NCBI GenBank assembly: GCA_020137815.1
Contig: CM035353.1
Location: forward strand, 7,967,298 to 8,031,297
Length of the DNA: 64,000 bases
Direction of reading: 5' to 3'
Source of the DNA: Hormiphora californensis
Taxonomy: Eukaryota; Ctenophora; Tentaculata; Cydippida; Pleurobrachiidae
Positions 1 to 14,792 of the stretch are shown piece by piece. The notes beneath the pieces were generated by a model. That model was given only the letters and a program-made list of their open reading frames with translations, searched no databases and was not told the origin of the DNA. The stretch's first letter is position 1; each line of letters begins with the position of its first letter. The position numbers were made by a program, and so were the translations under genes.

Positions 1-2937
<2,937 letters not shown>

Positions 2938-3258
2938 AGACACCAATAATTGTAGCAGAACGTGCTACAGGCCGTGTTACTCAACATCCATTTGACGCTG
3001 TATGGAAGCTTGCTGGACCCTCTCTTAAACCTGCAAAACTAATGAAATCAAGGTCTAGAGACAATAATAAGAAATACTAGATGAGGAAGCGGGTGTTGGA
3101 CATGTTGGTGGTTATGGACTGAACTGTCATAGTGTTATGAGTCAATATATTCCCAGTGTGTCATTGTTAATGATCGATCCATTATTCATTGTCAGCCCAT
3201 ATTGTTTCATGATTATTTGTCTGAGAGGTAAAATTGATCTTCCTCCCTGTGCTTGCAG

Positions 3259-3360
3259 CTTGGTGACGCCATCACCTCTCTGCTTACAACTCAGCCCGCT
3301 TGGCGGGCTTCGTTTTCGTGCGCTACGCGCGCGAGTTGTAAGGGTGACTGCGTCACCAAG
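3259..3360. mobile_element. Small foldback element (TIR CTTGGTGACGC)
   Basis: A 102-bp inverted repeat. It begins CTTGGTGACGC and ends GCGTCACCAAG, with inner arms CTTACAACTC / GAGTTGTAAG and a GC-rich loop containing GCCCGCTTGGCGGGC and a CpG-rich run. The outer TTGGTGAC resembles the palindrome at 35333-35402. No coding capacity; interpreted as a MITE. Confidence 0.65.
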
Positions 3361-3953
3361 TGCTCAGCTGCTATACAGCAACTCTGCCACTCTCATTTTA
3401 GCAAGTAATGTACCGTACTCTTTGGGATGTTGTTAAGTGGGATGAGGGAGTGGGATGAGGATCCACATGGTCATTGACAAGATTGGATCTGAAACACAGC
3501 AAGCTGACACAAACAGGTATCATGGTGTTACATAGATTTGTATAGTTAGTTTACTACAACTACTCCTAGGCTGTATTTACTTGTGTTTTTAATGCTGCAG
3601 TGTATATACACTGCAATATCAATTCGACGGCATTACCGCACTTTAGCTGCATTCCTGAACGCTAAATGTAGATTCAATCATCTATATCGATTATACAGGG
3701 TGGCGTGGTGTTGTGATTAGTTGTTCTCCCCCCCCCTCCTACCCCCTCCTACCCCCTCTACAAATTAGTTGTTCAGCTCATCATTACCCCTCAATGAGGG
3801 GCACCTCATACAACACTATCACACAATTATTACTCAAACACTCTCTTGACTGCTGCAGATCTCACCTGTCGCGATGTGTTGTCTATTTCCGATGTTCACT
3901 CATTGCTTTCTTCACGATACTGCTGCAAGATGTTTGGGTATCTATTACGCGTT

Positions 3954-3956
<3 letters not shown>

Positions 3957-4025
<69 letters not shown>
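3957..4025. repeat. (CT)n microsatellite
   Basis: Uninterrupted CT dinucleotides for about 68 bp. The reading frames through it (SLSLSL...) are artefacts. Confidence 0.9.
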
Positions 4026-4027
<2 letters not shown>

Positions 4028-4727
4028 CTCTCTTTTGTAGTGCGATTACTTAGCTAGCACGTCTTTGTATGACCAACAGCAATACTACACACATTTGGGG
4101 AAAGCAACTCCTAGTTTGTTCTAAGACTCTTCTTTTGATTTGAAGAATTGATCTTCTGCCATTTGACACAGTGACGTGCTTCCAATCTAGCGCTCTGATT
4201 AGCCACACTTGTGTGTCTTCTTACCGTATTCAACCCAAACTGTTTGTTGAAAAATCAAAACAGTTTTCTCACTACACGCAACCTTGATCAATCCTTCTAA
4301 CATTATTCTCTTGGTTTTCTCTAAGAATTTATCTCCTTTTGACATAATTCTCTTGGTTTTCTCTAAGAATTGATCAATCCTTCTGACATTGTTCTTCATC
4401 TACCCCCACATTCCAGATACCATTGTCAACATATTATTTCCAACACACTCCTCATTGTATTCACACCATTGTTCATTGATTAGCAACCCCCACTGTTCAT
4501 TGAATCGAGGCGTCTATAATTCCCTCCCTCCCCCACGTGATATAAAGCTATTGTGTGGGTGTAATTTATATAGTGGGTGCTTCACCAAATTTCTTACGAT
4601 CTAGACATTGATACCTGATAGTTGTTGACTGTTCCTTTGGTACATATATTACCAGTTCTATAATACATCTAAATTCTAAAACTCTTCCCACAGAACTGCA
4701 GCATGGTCCTGTTGTTGATATGATGTG

Positions 4728-6980
4728 ATGCCCAGTCATGACAGGGATCCTATATTGGAAGAAGAACAAGATACTACAGGTACATGTTACTGTGTGGGGG
4801 TGTCTGAATAGTTTGATACAATGCTATAATACCCTTGCAAATCATATAATATTGTGAAACCCTCCACAGCCCCAAACTAACCACATCCCATATCTAACTA
4901 ATCAGGTGGTGGTGTTACCTCTCTAACATCCTCCACTACACCCAACAATGAGGAACTACTGCAGTACCAGTTTGAGGAGGGTGGGGACCCCGAGGATGAG
5001 GTCACAGTCTCAGAGTTCCTAGATCACGCGGGATACAAGGGAACTAACCTACTGATCACTGCAGGGTAGGTGTAACACTCAGTAGTTTCAATGTTGCACC
5101 GCCCAGAGCAGAGATGTTTCCCGATATTGTTTTCTCTCCTTGTTAACTTTTATAGTGTTTTTGAGTAACCCCCAACAAGTTTAGTAAATGATTCTCTATC
5201 TCTACAGGAGTGGTGTAGCTGTGTTCCAGTATGGTAGTCTAATCACATATGTCAACCTACTCTGTTCCTATCTGATGTGTGAGGGGGACTTCAGCCAGAC
5301 CCAGGTCATAGCTGTCAAGGTCCTGACCATCTTCGGAGTTATCATAGGTAGGAGAGAGTGGGGAATATTGGTAGCAGTGGGAGTGTGGTGGAGTGTGGAG
5401 AGAGGGGGTGTGGGACTGTGGGGAGTTATGGTTTATAACTGTGGGAGTAAACATTTGTAATTTCTCCCACAGCCCACTGAAACAGCTGGGCCTGCATATC
5501 TCATCATCTCAAACAACATATATCTCCCTCCCAGGACTGCCCCTGAGTGGTATGATATCTGACAAGATTGGGAGGACTAAGGTGGCTGTATTTGGAGCCT
5601 GGTTCACCCTCATAACCTGGTTCCTTGCCTCCTTCAGTACCTCCCTGCTAGTTCTCACTCTCTTCGCTGTTGGTGTGGGGTTCTCCGCTCTGCTGACTCC
5701 TTCTATAGTTAATGCTATCGAGTTTACCTCTCTCTACCAACACTCACGGTATAGTGTTTTATGTAGTGATCTAGAAGTGTGATCTGTAGTGATCTAGAAG
5801 TGTTTAATGTAGTGATCTAGAATTGTGCATTCTTAGGACCAGATATTCAACAACACCGGCTTTACATTCCCCCTCTCAAGTTCAATTTCGCTCTCAACAA
5901 TTTATCCCCCCCCCCCCCCATTATTAATCTACCTTCTTTTCAGGGTAGCACTGGTGTTTTTCAGCCAGTACTTGTTAGGTCAGATCTGGACGGTCTGTGT
6001 GTTTCTCCTTCTCATCCAATACATACACTGGACCTTTGTAGCGTGGATCCTGGCTCTACCAATAATATTCCTAGTGGTGTGGTTCCATTACCTACCTGAC
6101 TCTCCCATGTAAGTACAAGTTATACCCTGAGAGATATTATCACTAGGTGACCCCCAATTTCGAGGTGACCCACCCCTGGGTAATGTCAACTAAACAACCC
6201 CCCCCCCCCCTCAGGTTTATGGCAGTATCAGGCAGGGAGGAGCGTGCCTACCATCTCCTACTCTCTCTACACCAGGCTAATTCTGTCCCAATGAAGAGAG
6301 GGAAACTCCGACACGCTGAGATACCATCTAGGGGGGAGTGCTGTAGTCCCTGCTCAATAGACAATCTCCGTGCTTCACTTCTCCTAGCAACACTCTTCTT
6401 TCTTCTCGCATACGCTTACTATGGATCGTCTTATGGACTGCTAATGTCAATAGATAAGACAAGTTACTGTAACACCAAGATATCAATGACTGAGTGCTGG
6501 AGTGGGACTGAAACCATTCTCCCCTTTATCTTCTCTATCATCCCCGACTTTATTGGGTTGCTAGTTGGTTTGTTTGTAGCAGAAGCATTCTCTAGACGGG
6601 TCTCCATTATCTCCCTCTCTGTTACTGGAGGTGTAGTGGCTCTCCTGGCTGCACTGGTCTGTCTGGGCGGTACTGTGATGATGGTGGAGCTCTCCATTAT
6701 CAGGGGAGTAGCATATGGAGCCATAGTAGTGGCATATCTATACGCGTTAGAGTGGTACCCTGTTAACAACCGTAATCTATCCTTCAACTTTCTCTTTATA
6801 TTCGGGTTAGTCGCCATGTACATAGCTGGGTCCACTACATATGGGCTGAGAGACTGGACAGTAGCTATATTGGTACTGATAGTGATATTGTTTGCACTGT
6901 CAGTCCTGGTGGCCATCTTCCTAGAGAAGGGTCGAGATGTAGACAAGTCATTGGGAGAACAACAACCATTATCGTCTTGA
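4728..6980 (+). CDS. Major facilitator superfamily transporter, SV2/SLC22-like
   Basis: Six exons join in phase: 4728-4779, 4906-5065, 5208-5347, 5535-5748, 5944-6108 and 6215-6980, giving 498 residues. The ATG at 4728 is the first in frame after an upstream TGA. A polar acidic N-terminus (about 70 aa) is followed by 12 hydrophobic segments. The loop after the second reads GLPLSGMISDKIGRTK, the MFS signature of the TM2-TM3 loop. The sixth is followed by LPDSPMFMAVSGREERAY, matching the sugar/organic-ion/SV2 pattern (P-x-S-P then a region for E-A/H). The tenth ends ALEWYPVNNR, the second-half signature (E-x-x-P-x-x-x-R). Expected role: proton- or ion-coupled transport of a small organic solute, or a vesicle protein; the substrate cannot be read from sequence. 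No disruption was seen. Confidence 0.9.
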
Positions 6981-7602
6981 TCAAATAATATATTGACTTT
7001 TAAATTTTGTTATTTTCAATACGGTATATTGTCTGTAGGAGTTTGTTTGTACATGTTTAGTTCTGTGTTCTCTTATTCTTGCAGATGAGCTGTTTTTATA
7101 AGTCACAGCTACTAATTACTAATTGCCATGCCACTGATCACATGTCACAGTTCTATTATCATGTTCCCATCATTCCCTTTCATTAATTGGGTGTGGTCCA
7201 CTTTGCTGCACGGGTTAATAAAAAGAGTGGTCTCTATAACCAAGTCTTGTTGGTATTTGATTTCTATTTGGTCCACTTCGCCACGTGGTCCGTATTATAC
7301 CCATGGTGCCGAGATGTTTAGTTCTTTGTATTATGGGTCGCGGATTCTAGACTTTGAAAGAAAATGAAGACCAGGGATCCTCATTAAACTACTATCCCAA
7401 TTAGGGAAAATGAAATATATATAGGCTACCCGGACCACGTGGAAATATATGATAGGTTTTCATCTCACCCACATCAAACTACTACACAAAACTCCCAAAC
7501 ACTGTTTGAACCAGTAAGCGTGGCTTGTTGATGCATCACGTGAGGGAGCTGGGTTTAAAAGAGTTCATCTCATTCAGTCGGTCACACTAAATATATTCCA
7601 AT
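6981..7602. other. Intergenic, upstream of the secreted VNTR protein
   Basis: AT-rich with no exon found. TTTGGTCCACTTCGCCACGTGGTCC near 7268 is partly repeated at about 7193 (GTGGTCCACTTTGCTGCACG). The 3' end is a likely promoter (next entry). Confidence 0.5.
7534..7580 (+). promoter_or_regulatory. Likely core promoter of the secreted VNTR gene
   Basis: A CACGTG E-box (7538-7543) precedes the TATA-like TTTAAAA at 7554-7560. An initiator-like CATTCAGTC lies about 18 bp further on, and the ATG follows at 7603. Spacing fits a TATA promoter with a short 5'UTR; inferred from motifs only. Confidence 0.5.
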
Positions 7603-8173
7603 ATGTTGTTCCTTCTCCTTGCTGCTCTACTAACGTTAGGACGGTGCCACCCACTCGCCGAGGATCAAATTGGCGTGGAAAAAGCCGTTGTTGTGGAGAA
7701 TGGTGATGACACCACTGTTGTGGAGAATGGTGACAACACCACCGTTGTCGAGAATGGTGACAACACCACTGTTGTGGAGAATGGTGACAACACCACTGTT
7801 GTGGAGGAATGGTGACAACACCACTGTCGTTGAGAATGGTGACAACACCACTGTTGTGGGGAATGGTGACGACACCACTGTCGTTGAGAACGGTACCGAA
7901 GATAATGGTATGGAGGATGTGATATGGCAGGAGGACAGTACACCTTCAGCTAGTGGTCCCCCTAACCCGGTGTCCGGTATTCCAACTGAGCATCACGGAC
8001 CCATTCCTCCATTCGGGGAGGACCCCACCACTATACTGGGAGATCTGATGAACCAGCTCCAGAGGGCAAACCAGTATCTCATGGACACAGTGAGGGAGGG
8101 GTTAGTCAGGCTGGGCTATGAGCATTTTATGGGTCCACCCCAGAACCCGGCCAACATGGGAGTTGAGGAGTAA
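7603..8173 (+). CDS. Small secreted acidic protein with 9-residue repeats (frameshifted)
   Basis: The ATG at 7603 opens a signal peptide (MLFLLLAALLTLGRCHP). Then follow about seven tandem nonapeptides of type VVENGDNTT encoded by a 27-bp minisatellite, and a Pro-rich C-terminal part with PSASGPPNPVSGIPTEHH, an amphipathic LGDLMNQLQRANQYLMDTV and the end NPANMGVEE (TAA 8171-8173). One extra G near 7804-7808 (GTGGAGGAATGG instead of GTGGAGAATGG) breaks the frame in repeat five. Removing one base would give one 189-residue frame. N-D-T and N-G-T sites suggest N-glycosylation. I do not recognise the family. AATAAA follows at 8304-8309. The frameshift may be a sequencing error, a slippage allele or a real break. 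Confidence 0.65.
7686..7895 (+). repeat. 27-bp minisatellite inside the secreted protein
   Basis: About 7.5 copies of a 27-bp unit (GTTGTGGAGAATGGTGACAA plus CACCACT) encode VVENGDNTT. Copies differ by single substitutions (GAC/GAT, GTG/GTC), and one carries a 1-bp insertion. Confidence 0.9.
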
Positions 8174-9151
8174 ACTATTGTTCTATTTGCATGGTGTTAT
8201 TGAATAGTGTGTTAAATGTTGTAGTGATTAATTGGGATAATATCGTTAAATTTCGAACTGAGAAGACGTGTCATTCCTTTCAACTTTGAATTTCTCACAT
8301 ACTAATAAATAATTACAGGGAGAATCTTGGTAGTCTCTGTACCAGCCTCTGAATAGTCAATATGGTCCCGTAACCACGGAGCTGCCTGGCTGATGTGCTC
8401 CCAGTGCAGGGTGGTTCTCCTGCCTGGCTGATGCTCCATGGGGCACTGGATGGTGCAGCAGCTGTCACATGTCAGTCCCTTCCAGTACCCCCCAGTTTGG
8501 GGGCGGTCTCAGTCCCAATGTGTTTGTTCCGTCGCGCGCGCTGACACACTTCCAGAGAGTTTGTGTTGTCAGCGCAGCGCGCCACTTTATATCATGAAAC
8601 ATGCGGGATGATTTAGTCAACCTGTCAGTGAGTTGACCTTCGCCTGTCTGGCAGTGCCACACACCGCTTTGATATTCAAACGAGCGGGGCAATGCGCTCA
8701 GATCGGGACGGCACCACCATGCAGGAAATTCAGGAATTTTACTAGGTAAACAGCTAACTTTGGGTTTTAAAGAAAGTGCTAAACATTACAAAACTCTCCT
8801 ATTACCGAAAATTGTCTTTAAAACCTAAACCTTTGAGTCGCTTGTCCGTGCTCCGAATAAAAATTAAGTATGTATGAACAATTCAACTCCAAGTATAATT
8901 GGCACCGGTCAAGTTATTCTCATTTACGGCCATTTTATACGGATTTATACCGTGTTTTCACTATTCACTATTCTCCAGGAGTCCTGTACAATCTAACTTT
9001 GCTCAACAAACAGCTTGCCAAGTTAGACTGTTGTACAAAACAACAAACAGCCCCATTCAGGTCACTCACCACCCCACTGTCATTACATGGTGCACTGCAG
9101 CAGTATTATAGCACCCTCATCGACAGAGAGTATCCAGCTGTGTATTGGAGA
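8174..9151. other. Intergenic between secreted protein and LRR gene
   Basis: After the AATAAA at 8304 there is a direct repeat of CTGCCTGGCTGATG (about 8383 and 8421). A CpG-rich inverted repeat follows (GCGCGCGCTGACACAC about 8533, GTGTTGTCAGCGCAGCGCGC about 8563). A 101-codon open frame at 8870-9175 has no recognisable features and overlaps the putative last exon of the opposite-strand gene; I do not call it. Confidence 0.5.
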
Positions 9152-12100
9152 TTACACCAGGATAGAGAGATCTGATAACGGCCCAATTTCCACACGTGCT
9201 CTCTTGTTCTGTCAGATGGAGCAGGTCTGTAGAACAACTACCAGAAAACTGAAATATAGGAGGGATTTAGATATTAAACAAGGGGGAACAACTGGGAAAC
9301 AACTTATCGAGATTACAACTTGGTTACTGATGGGACAAGTGTGACTGCAACCACTAACCCCCACGATTATCATAATATCTCTCACCTGGCCTATTGGAAC
9401 ATTGCCCGCAGTTTCGGAGAGAAGATCACAAAGTCCCATTTCAGGGGGCTTATCGAACAGGCTTAGTCTCTCAGGGGAGGTGCACGATGATCTCAGTACC
9501 CAACTGTTGGGGGAGAGGGGGTAGAAGGGGTTAAGTGAAAAAGGCAGCTTTATAAGAATGGTATTGGTAGCAATTGGTTTGTTATCGGCTAACACTAACT
9601 TTTTAAATAGATCGAATCCCCTAGCGGTCACATCTCTACCAAACACACGACTCCGCTCATTTGTTAGTTTGTTAATTGTTCCACACGCACCAACCACATC
9701 CGTTCTAGGGGAAACATGTTGTCAATTTACAATTATGTGTCAGAGCGTCTGATTTCACGCTGGGCTACAGTTGTTTATCGTCACAAAACCAAGCTCCCAC
9801 ATTACATACATCTGGTGCAGTTTGACAATCAGGTAGTTAAGGTGGGAGAAAGTTATTTCCATCTCAGTCATGTTGATGTGTACTGAGTTGTTGTATCTTG
9901 TGAGGGTGAGATCACCGTTTCCCAGTTTTACTGTTGAATTCCGCTGTAAAGTGGGGGGGGGGGGTGTTAGAAAGATAGAAAAAGGTCGGGTTGCCAGGCT
10001 TGGACATTTGGTCACATGGGGAATGTGAAGGTCTGGCCACCTGGCTGCCAAACTCGCTGACGTCACGAGAGAGAGGGGCAGGGCCGGGGTGGTGTGTGCC
10101 GCACAGCGATGGGGGGGGCGTGAAGTTCATGAGAGAGGGGGCAGGGCCGGGGTGGTGTGTGCCGCACAGGATGTGGGGGGGGGGCGGGGCGGGGGCGTGA
10201 AGTTCATGAGAGAGAGGGGCGGGTGTCGGTATAAAATGTGCTGAAATGGTACACTTTCATAACAAGTGCCGGTCATGGATTCGGCGCGCGGCATTTCCCC
10301 GTGTCATTAGCGTACTGATTGAATCAACGCCTTCACCGGGAAGTGAGGGTTGCAAACTGGTTACTAGCAGACAGCCGAACCCAATCTAAGACTGGTATAA
10401 TATAAGTACATGCTGTAAATACCTGTATTTTAGTGAACTGTCCCCCATTGAAATATACATCATAATCTCTGGTCAACCTAGGAAAGAGAGGAAAAATTAG
10501 ATAATAACATTGATAGCAGAAACAAGCATCACGCTAGTTTTGAAGAAAAAGATAGCAGTTACATCACACCACCTCCAACAACTCACTGAAAGATGCTAGA
10601 TCGTCCCTTGTACATATGTATATCAGGGATACACAGGTCTTTAGTCTTGCACTTGGTGAACCTCGCATAGAGGTGGTATCTGCTCCTTACTGTGGGATCA
10701 CTCAGTAACCCGTGGTAACAGTTACTCTTCATCTAAACAGGTGAAGTTAGGTAATCTACAGGGCGGGGAATTGGTTATTCTATCCTGGATATTATGCTAT
10801 TATATGTAAACATATGTTGTGTGGCTCACACCGCTCTGTGAGGGTAGATCAAGGAATATATGCTGTGGCACTCAAAAGTTCAATAACATTATGAAAATGT
10901 GTTTGATATTCACTACACTGACCTGAAAGAACGTCCCGTCGAACTGCATAACTCTACCATTCCCCCAGAATGCACATGTCTTCCCCACTTCACCTACCAC
11001 CCCACCTGCTCTTGGACACTTGACAGAGCCACCATCTTCTGGAAACGAGGGGGAAATGTGGTGGACTGGGCTGTTTTACAAGCAGAGTTCAGATTTGATT
11101 GCACGCATGTAGGGGAAGGGTACACCATGGCCCCACCACTTTCAAAACGTCCCCTACATGCCTGTTTGATTGTTTACAGGGACCTACCACGGAGTTGAGA
11201 GCAGAATGCTTTCGTTACTCGATCACCTGCATCTTCACACAACACGTTACCCTACAATAATGGGGGGGGGGGAGCTACTAAGTTAGAAGCCTGACCAATA
11301 TTGATATCCACAGAAGTAAATTTAAGAAACGGAATTAGCTTGAGGATCACAATTAATAAACATAATGATGAATGTCCATCACTACAGCACCTCCTTACTA
11401 TAATTACTAACCTTGATATCAGAACACCAGCAGTTGCCACTGTTGTCACACTGATGAGGGGTGTAGTGACCACTAGTTTCATCACAGGACGGCACATAAC
11501 CCACCTCAGACCTGGAAATGAGAAGTATGTATCGACTGTGTTTGTTGGGTGTCCCCACTGTCCCCACTTTCCCTCTCTTCCAATTGATCTCTGTGATCTC
11601 TCTCCTGTTCACTTTGAATATCATGCACGAGAGGGGTTACCGCGGTACTCAAGTGGTATTGAGTGGAAATCAGTACACTGTTTTGATAAAAAGTAGGTAT
11701 GTATTCTATAGTCTTCTTACCCGAGGGAAATGGATTGAAGAATTCTAGTTCTGTCCTTGAAGCATTGACCTACATCAGTAAACTCACACATAGCCACTTG
11801 TCTGCATACTCCGTTCAGATTTATAGGCTGCAAGGCCGGACAGACACACCTTAAATAAATTAAAGAGTTACAAATATAAAGTAATATCCCTGCCAGATTA
11901 TGAATGTTTAGAAACTGTATCTCTCTGTTTGTTACCTAGGTACACATGATGCAGTATCGCCCTCTGAATCCAATACCTCGTATGTTATATCTGCAGCACA
12001 CGTCTGTTCGTGGGTACTACCACAGAACTCAAAACTTGCACCTAAAACACATTGACGTCGTTACAGCAGACGGAAACCCACTATGTATGTCAGTGAAAAA

Positions 12101-14792
12101 AAGGAGTGCGTTCGCGTTTTTGTGTAAAAGAACAAAAGAAGTGCGTCGGCCGGGAATCGAACCCGGGCCTCCCGCGTGGCAGGCGAGAATTGTACCACTC
12201 AACCACCGACGCTGATGTCAAATCATACAATTTAGGGCTACATATCCCACATATACGGCATATCATGTCCTTGTTATGTAAGTAGGACAAGTAGGTAAAC
12301 AAGGTTTACCGCAGGGTAAACTTGAATGTATTTGCCGCAATTGTAGTATTTGGCATCAGCGTCGGTGGTTGAGTGGTACAATTCTCGCCTGCCACGCGGG
12401 AGGCCCGGGTTCGATTCCCGGCCGACGCACTTCTTTTGTTCTTTTACACAAAAAAGTATTTTTTGGGGGTTTTTTAAAATACCTTGTGGGCAGGAAAAGT
12501 TTCCGACTATTTGGTCCTTTAAATGAGTGGGAAATAGACATTTTATACTGATCTCTGTTGATAACAATTGTTCCTGTAATTTGATATTAAATCATTCACT
12601 TCGTCTAAAAATGAGGAATGGGGAGTTTATGCATCCGGGGGGAAATGATACGGAAGCTATCACTCCCTTTAGTCACAGTATTGTGTCGTCAGCTAAGAAG
12701 ACAAAGAATTATATAGAAGAATTCTTCTAAATCATTCTTTGTCTTCTAATTACCGTGTGATATATGACCGTCGACACTTAACAAAGAGTTTCGACGGTCA
12801 TGACTCATAATTTATCACTCAGAAGGATAATGTGCAACATTACTCTAGAAGATAGTATTTACTTGGTATTTTCCAGGAAGGATATCAGCTCATGGAGGTT
12901 GTCACCAGAACAATGTAGATTGTTGTCAGCGATATTCAAAGAAAGGGAGGGGCTCTTCTCCATTGATTTTAACAGTCCTATTGGCAGCCTGGAAACATTT
13001 ATTGGAATTTAGTTTTTCAATATTTAGAGGGAAATGAACATTATATGGGAGGGGGGGTGTGTTACTATGGTGACACACTCCAGAATTTCACCATCACCAT
13101 TTGTCATACCCCCCCCCCCCCTCATATCATCTCGTAGTAACTTACCTAGGCATGTTGTTGTGACTCAAGTCCAGCCATTTCAGCTGGTCAGGTTTAGATA
13201 GGTCAAGAGAGTAAGCGAAGTATGCCCATTGGTCCCCTTGCTGGTCTATAATGCCCCACATTTGGTTATGTGAGAGATCGAGGTGTTCCAAATGGGGCAT
13301 ACCATTAAAATCACCTATCTGAACGTTCAACAACCTGCAATAAAGTACCATTAAAATCGCCTATCTGAACGTTCAACAACCTGCAATAAAGTACAATTTG
13401 TATCGATAATTCTGGGATAGCACTGACCTCGCCCGCACAAAGAGTAATACCTATTGTAAAGGAGAACATAACACTGACAATACCAACCTATTTTCAGATA
13501 GATCAATGTATTTCAGTTTATTGTTCTTGGTGAAGTAGCTCTCCTCTTTTCCAGCCGCTATCAACCAGTTTTTAGAGAGATCAAGCACCTCTAAACTGAC
13601 GAGATCGTGGAAGAAAGTGGTAGCTGGAGGGGATAGCTTACTGTCCGATATGTTCAGGTGTTTCAGTGATACCTGGAAATATATAGTTGATCATCCAACT
13701 GTCAGGGGCTATAAACCTTTCTTGCACGCTACTGTGAGCGGAGCGAGGAAAGTAGTAAACCATGGTTAGACACTTTAGAATCCTAACTTCTATTAGTGCA
13801 GTGGTACCTGGGTCCTATAACAGCACAAATCAAAGAGCTAAGATTTAAATCTGGCTGCAGTTTCTCACCAGGTTACTCAGCAGATCACCAGGCGGTACTT
13901 TGAAATTATTCCCTGAGATATCAAGGTGTTCTAACTTCACTAGATCTCTGAACACACTTTTCACATACCCCTCACCCCAGATACTCGCAATACCGTTACC
14001 ATGGAGATCCAGATAACGGAGTTCTGATAGTTCCTGGGGAGGGGGGGGGTTGATATAATGGTGTTTATAACGGAGTTCTGATAGTTTCTGGGAGGGGGTT
14101 GATTTTATATCCAGGTGTTAATTGAGGAAAGTTATCTGGCTTCAAAACGGTGTCTGGTGCGGATCTAAGAGAAAGGACAAAGAATCGATAAACCAATGAA
14201 AATGGAACCAAATTACCGTAAATGGATCCTTGGTGAGGAGGTATATATTGTTCCCCCGGAGAAGTAGCCTTCTCAGTTTGGGGGTTTCTAACGTTCCTTT
14301 AAATATGAGGATGGAACTGTCGCTCAGATCCAACTCTATCAAATTTTTTAAATAACTGCAAAATATATGAGTGTTGATATGATTGATGTAGTTCACTATT
14401 CAATGAACTGTTGTCCAGTCCCGAATTGTCACCCCTTACTCAACAAGTTCCGACTCATCCTGACAGCTGCCAATACTCTGACAGCCTAAAACAATCAATC
14501 CTACCTTAGACTACTAAGTAATACAAAGTTGATAGAGTTTCTGGAAAGATCAAGGTGCTGTAGTTTCAGCAGGGTAATGTCAGCGGCAACTGAAAGATGG
14601 GTCATATATATAATGAAGTGATAATAAAGTTAATATATTAATGTCTTGTACAACTCACAAATGTTAGGACCACGTGTACTTGCAGGACACATGGAGTTCA
14701 GAGTCAGGCCCTGACTCACAGGAACACAAGGTACAGTCTGAGGAGGCTCCCCAAAGGTGAAGTAACAACAGGAATACAGACAATAATTTCAT
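9152..14792 (-). CDS. Secreted LRR + thyroglobulin type-1 + vWD domain protein
   Basis: Seventeen minus-strand exons join in phase (645 codons): 14792-14720, 14589-14505, 14355-14217, 14033-13869, 13672-13488, 13334-13146, 12988-12863, 11801-11721, 11511-11412, 11251-11188, 11038-10923, 10732-10587, 10477-10423, 9943-9810, 9704-9600, 9503-9386 and 9208-9152. Exon 1 encodes a signal peptide (MKLLSVFLLLLHLWG). Residues about 30-320 hold LRRs (LQHLDLSRNSI, LEHLDISGNNF, LKYIDLSENR, LKWLDLSHNNM) and a cap with LNIADNNLHC. About 325-400 is a Tg type-1 domain (GYVPSCDE, HQC, CWCSD). About 410-605 is vWD-like (CAFWGNGRVMQFDGTFF, VKLGNGDLTL, VVGACGTIN, FKNWVLRSSC). No TM segment was seen. Uncertain points: exon 1 read past its donor gives an LRRNT-like CTLCSCESG, so the first junction may differ, and the last exon is weak. 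Likely an extracellular adhesion/matrix protein. Confidence 0.8.
12142..12212 (-). tRNA. tRNA-Gly (GCC)
   Basis: The complement begins GCGTCGGTGGTTGAGTGGTA and forms a cloverleaf with acceptor GCGTCGG/CCGACGC, anticodon loop CTGCCAC (anticodon GCC) and T-arm GGTTCGATTCC. It lies in the intron of the LRR gene between exons 12863-12988 and 11721-11801. It is 71 nt long and identical to the + strand copy at 12359. Confidence 0.95.
12359..12429 (+). tRNA. tRNA-Gly (GCC)
   Basis: Same 71-nt cloverleaf as the 12142 copy, in opposite orientation (head-to-head). Both copies are followed by CTTCTTTTGTTCTTTTACAC, so about 25 bp of 3' flank including the T-run terminator was duplicated with the gene. 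The 5' flanks share TTTG(A/G)CATCA. Confidence 0.95.
12430..12447 (+). terminator. Pol III T-run after tRNA-Gly
   Basis: The tRNA 3' end is followed within 5 nt by CTTCTTTTGTTCTTTT, containing two T4 runs, the usual RNA polymerase III stop signal. The same sequence follows the inverted copy. Confidence 0.7.
12692..12803. repeat. Two adjacent hairpins in an LRR-gene intron
   Basis: AGAAGACAAAGAAT (about 12696) pairs with ATTCTTTGTCTTCT (about 12734). Just downstream ATGACCGTCGA (about 12763) pairs with TCGACGGTCAT (about 12790). They may be remnants of foldback elements. Confidence 0.55.
13299..13394. repeat. 46-bp tandem duplication over an LRR exon acceptor
   Basis: ACCATTAAAATCACCTATCT through CAACAACCTGCAATAAAGT is present at 13301 and again at 13347. 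On the coding (minus) strand each copy has TTTATTGCAG plus the first about 35 nt of the exon. Only the 13334 acceptor leads to a full exon. Confidence 0.85.
14013..14100. repeat. 54-bp tandem duplication over another LRR exon acceptor
   Basis: ATAACGGAGTTCTGATAGTT plus CTGGGGAGGGG occurs at 14013 and 14067. On the minus strand each is CCCCTCCC(C)AG plus GAACTATCAGAACTCCGTTA, i.e. acceptor and exon start. The downstream-coordinate copy runs into the true exon 13869-14033. Confidence 0.8.

Larger units (their letters stand above)
2938..4727. other. Intergenic, anoctamin to MFS gene
   Basis: No exon could be supported. The stretch holds a foldback element (3259-3360), a (CT)n run (3957-4025) and a 25-bp motif with ATTCTCTTGGTTTTCTCTAA present twice (about 4303 and 4343). 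Apparent reading frames are short or made of CT repeats. Confidence 0.6.

Noticed and set aside
6464-6946. 160-codon minus-strand frame
   Set aside because: Shadow of the last MFS transporter exon.
8870-9175. 101-codon + strand frame
   Set aside because: No domain, signal or splice context, and it overlaps the probable last exon of the opposite-strand LRR gene.
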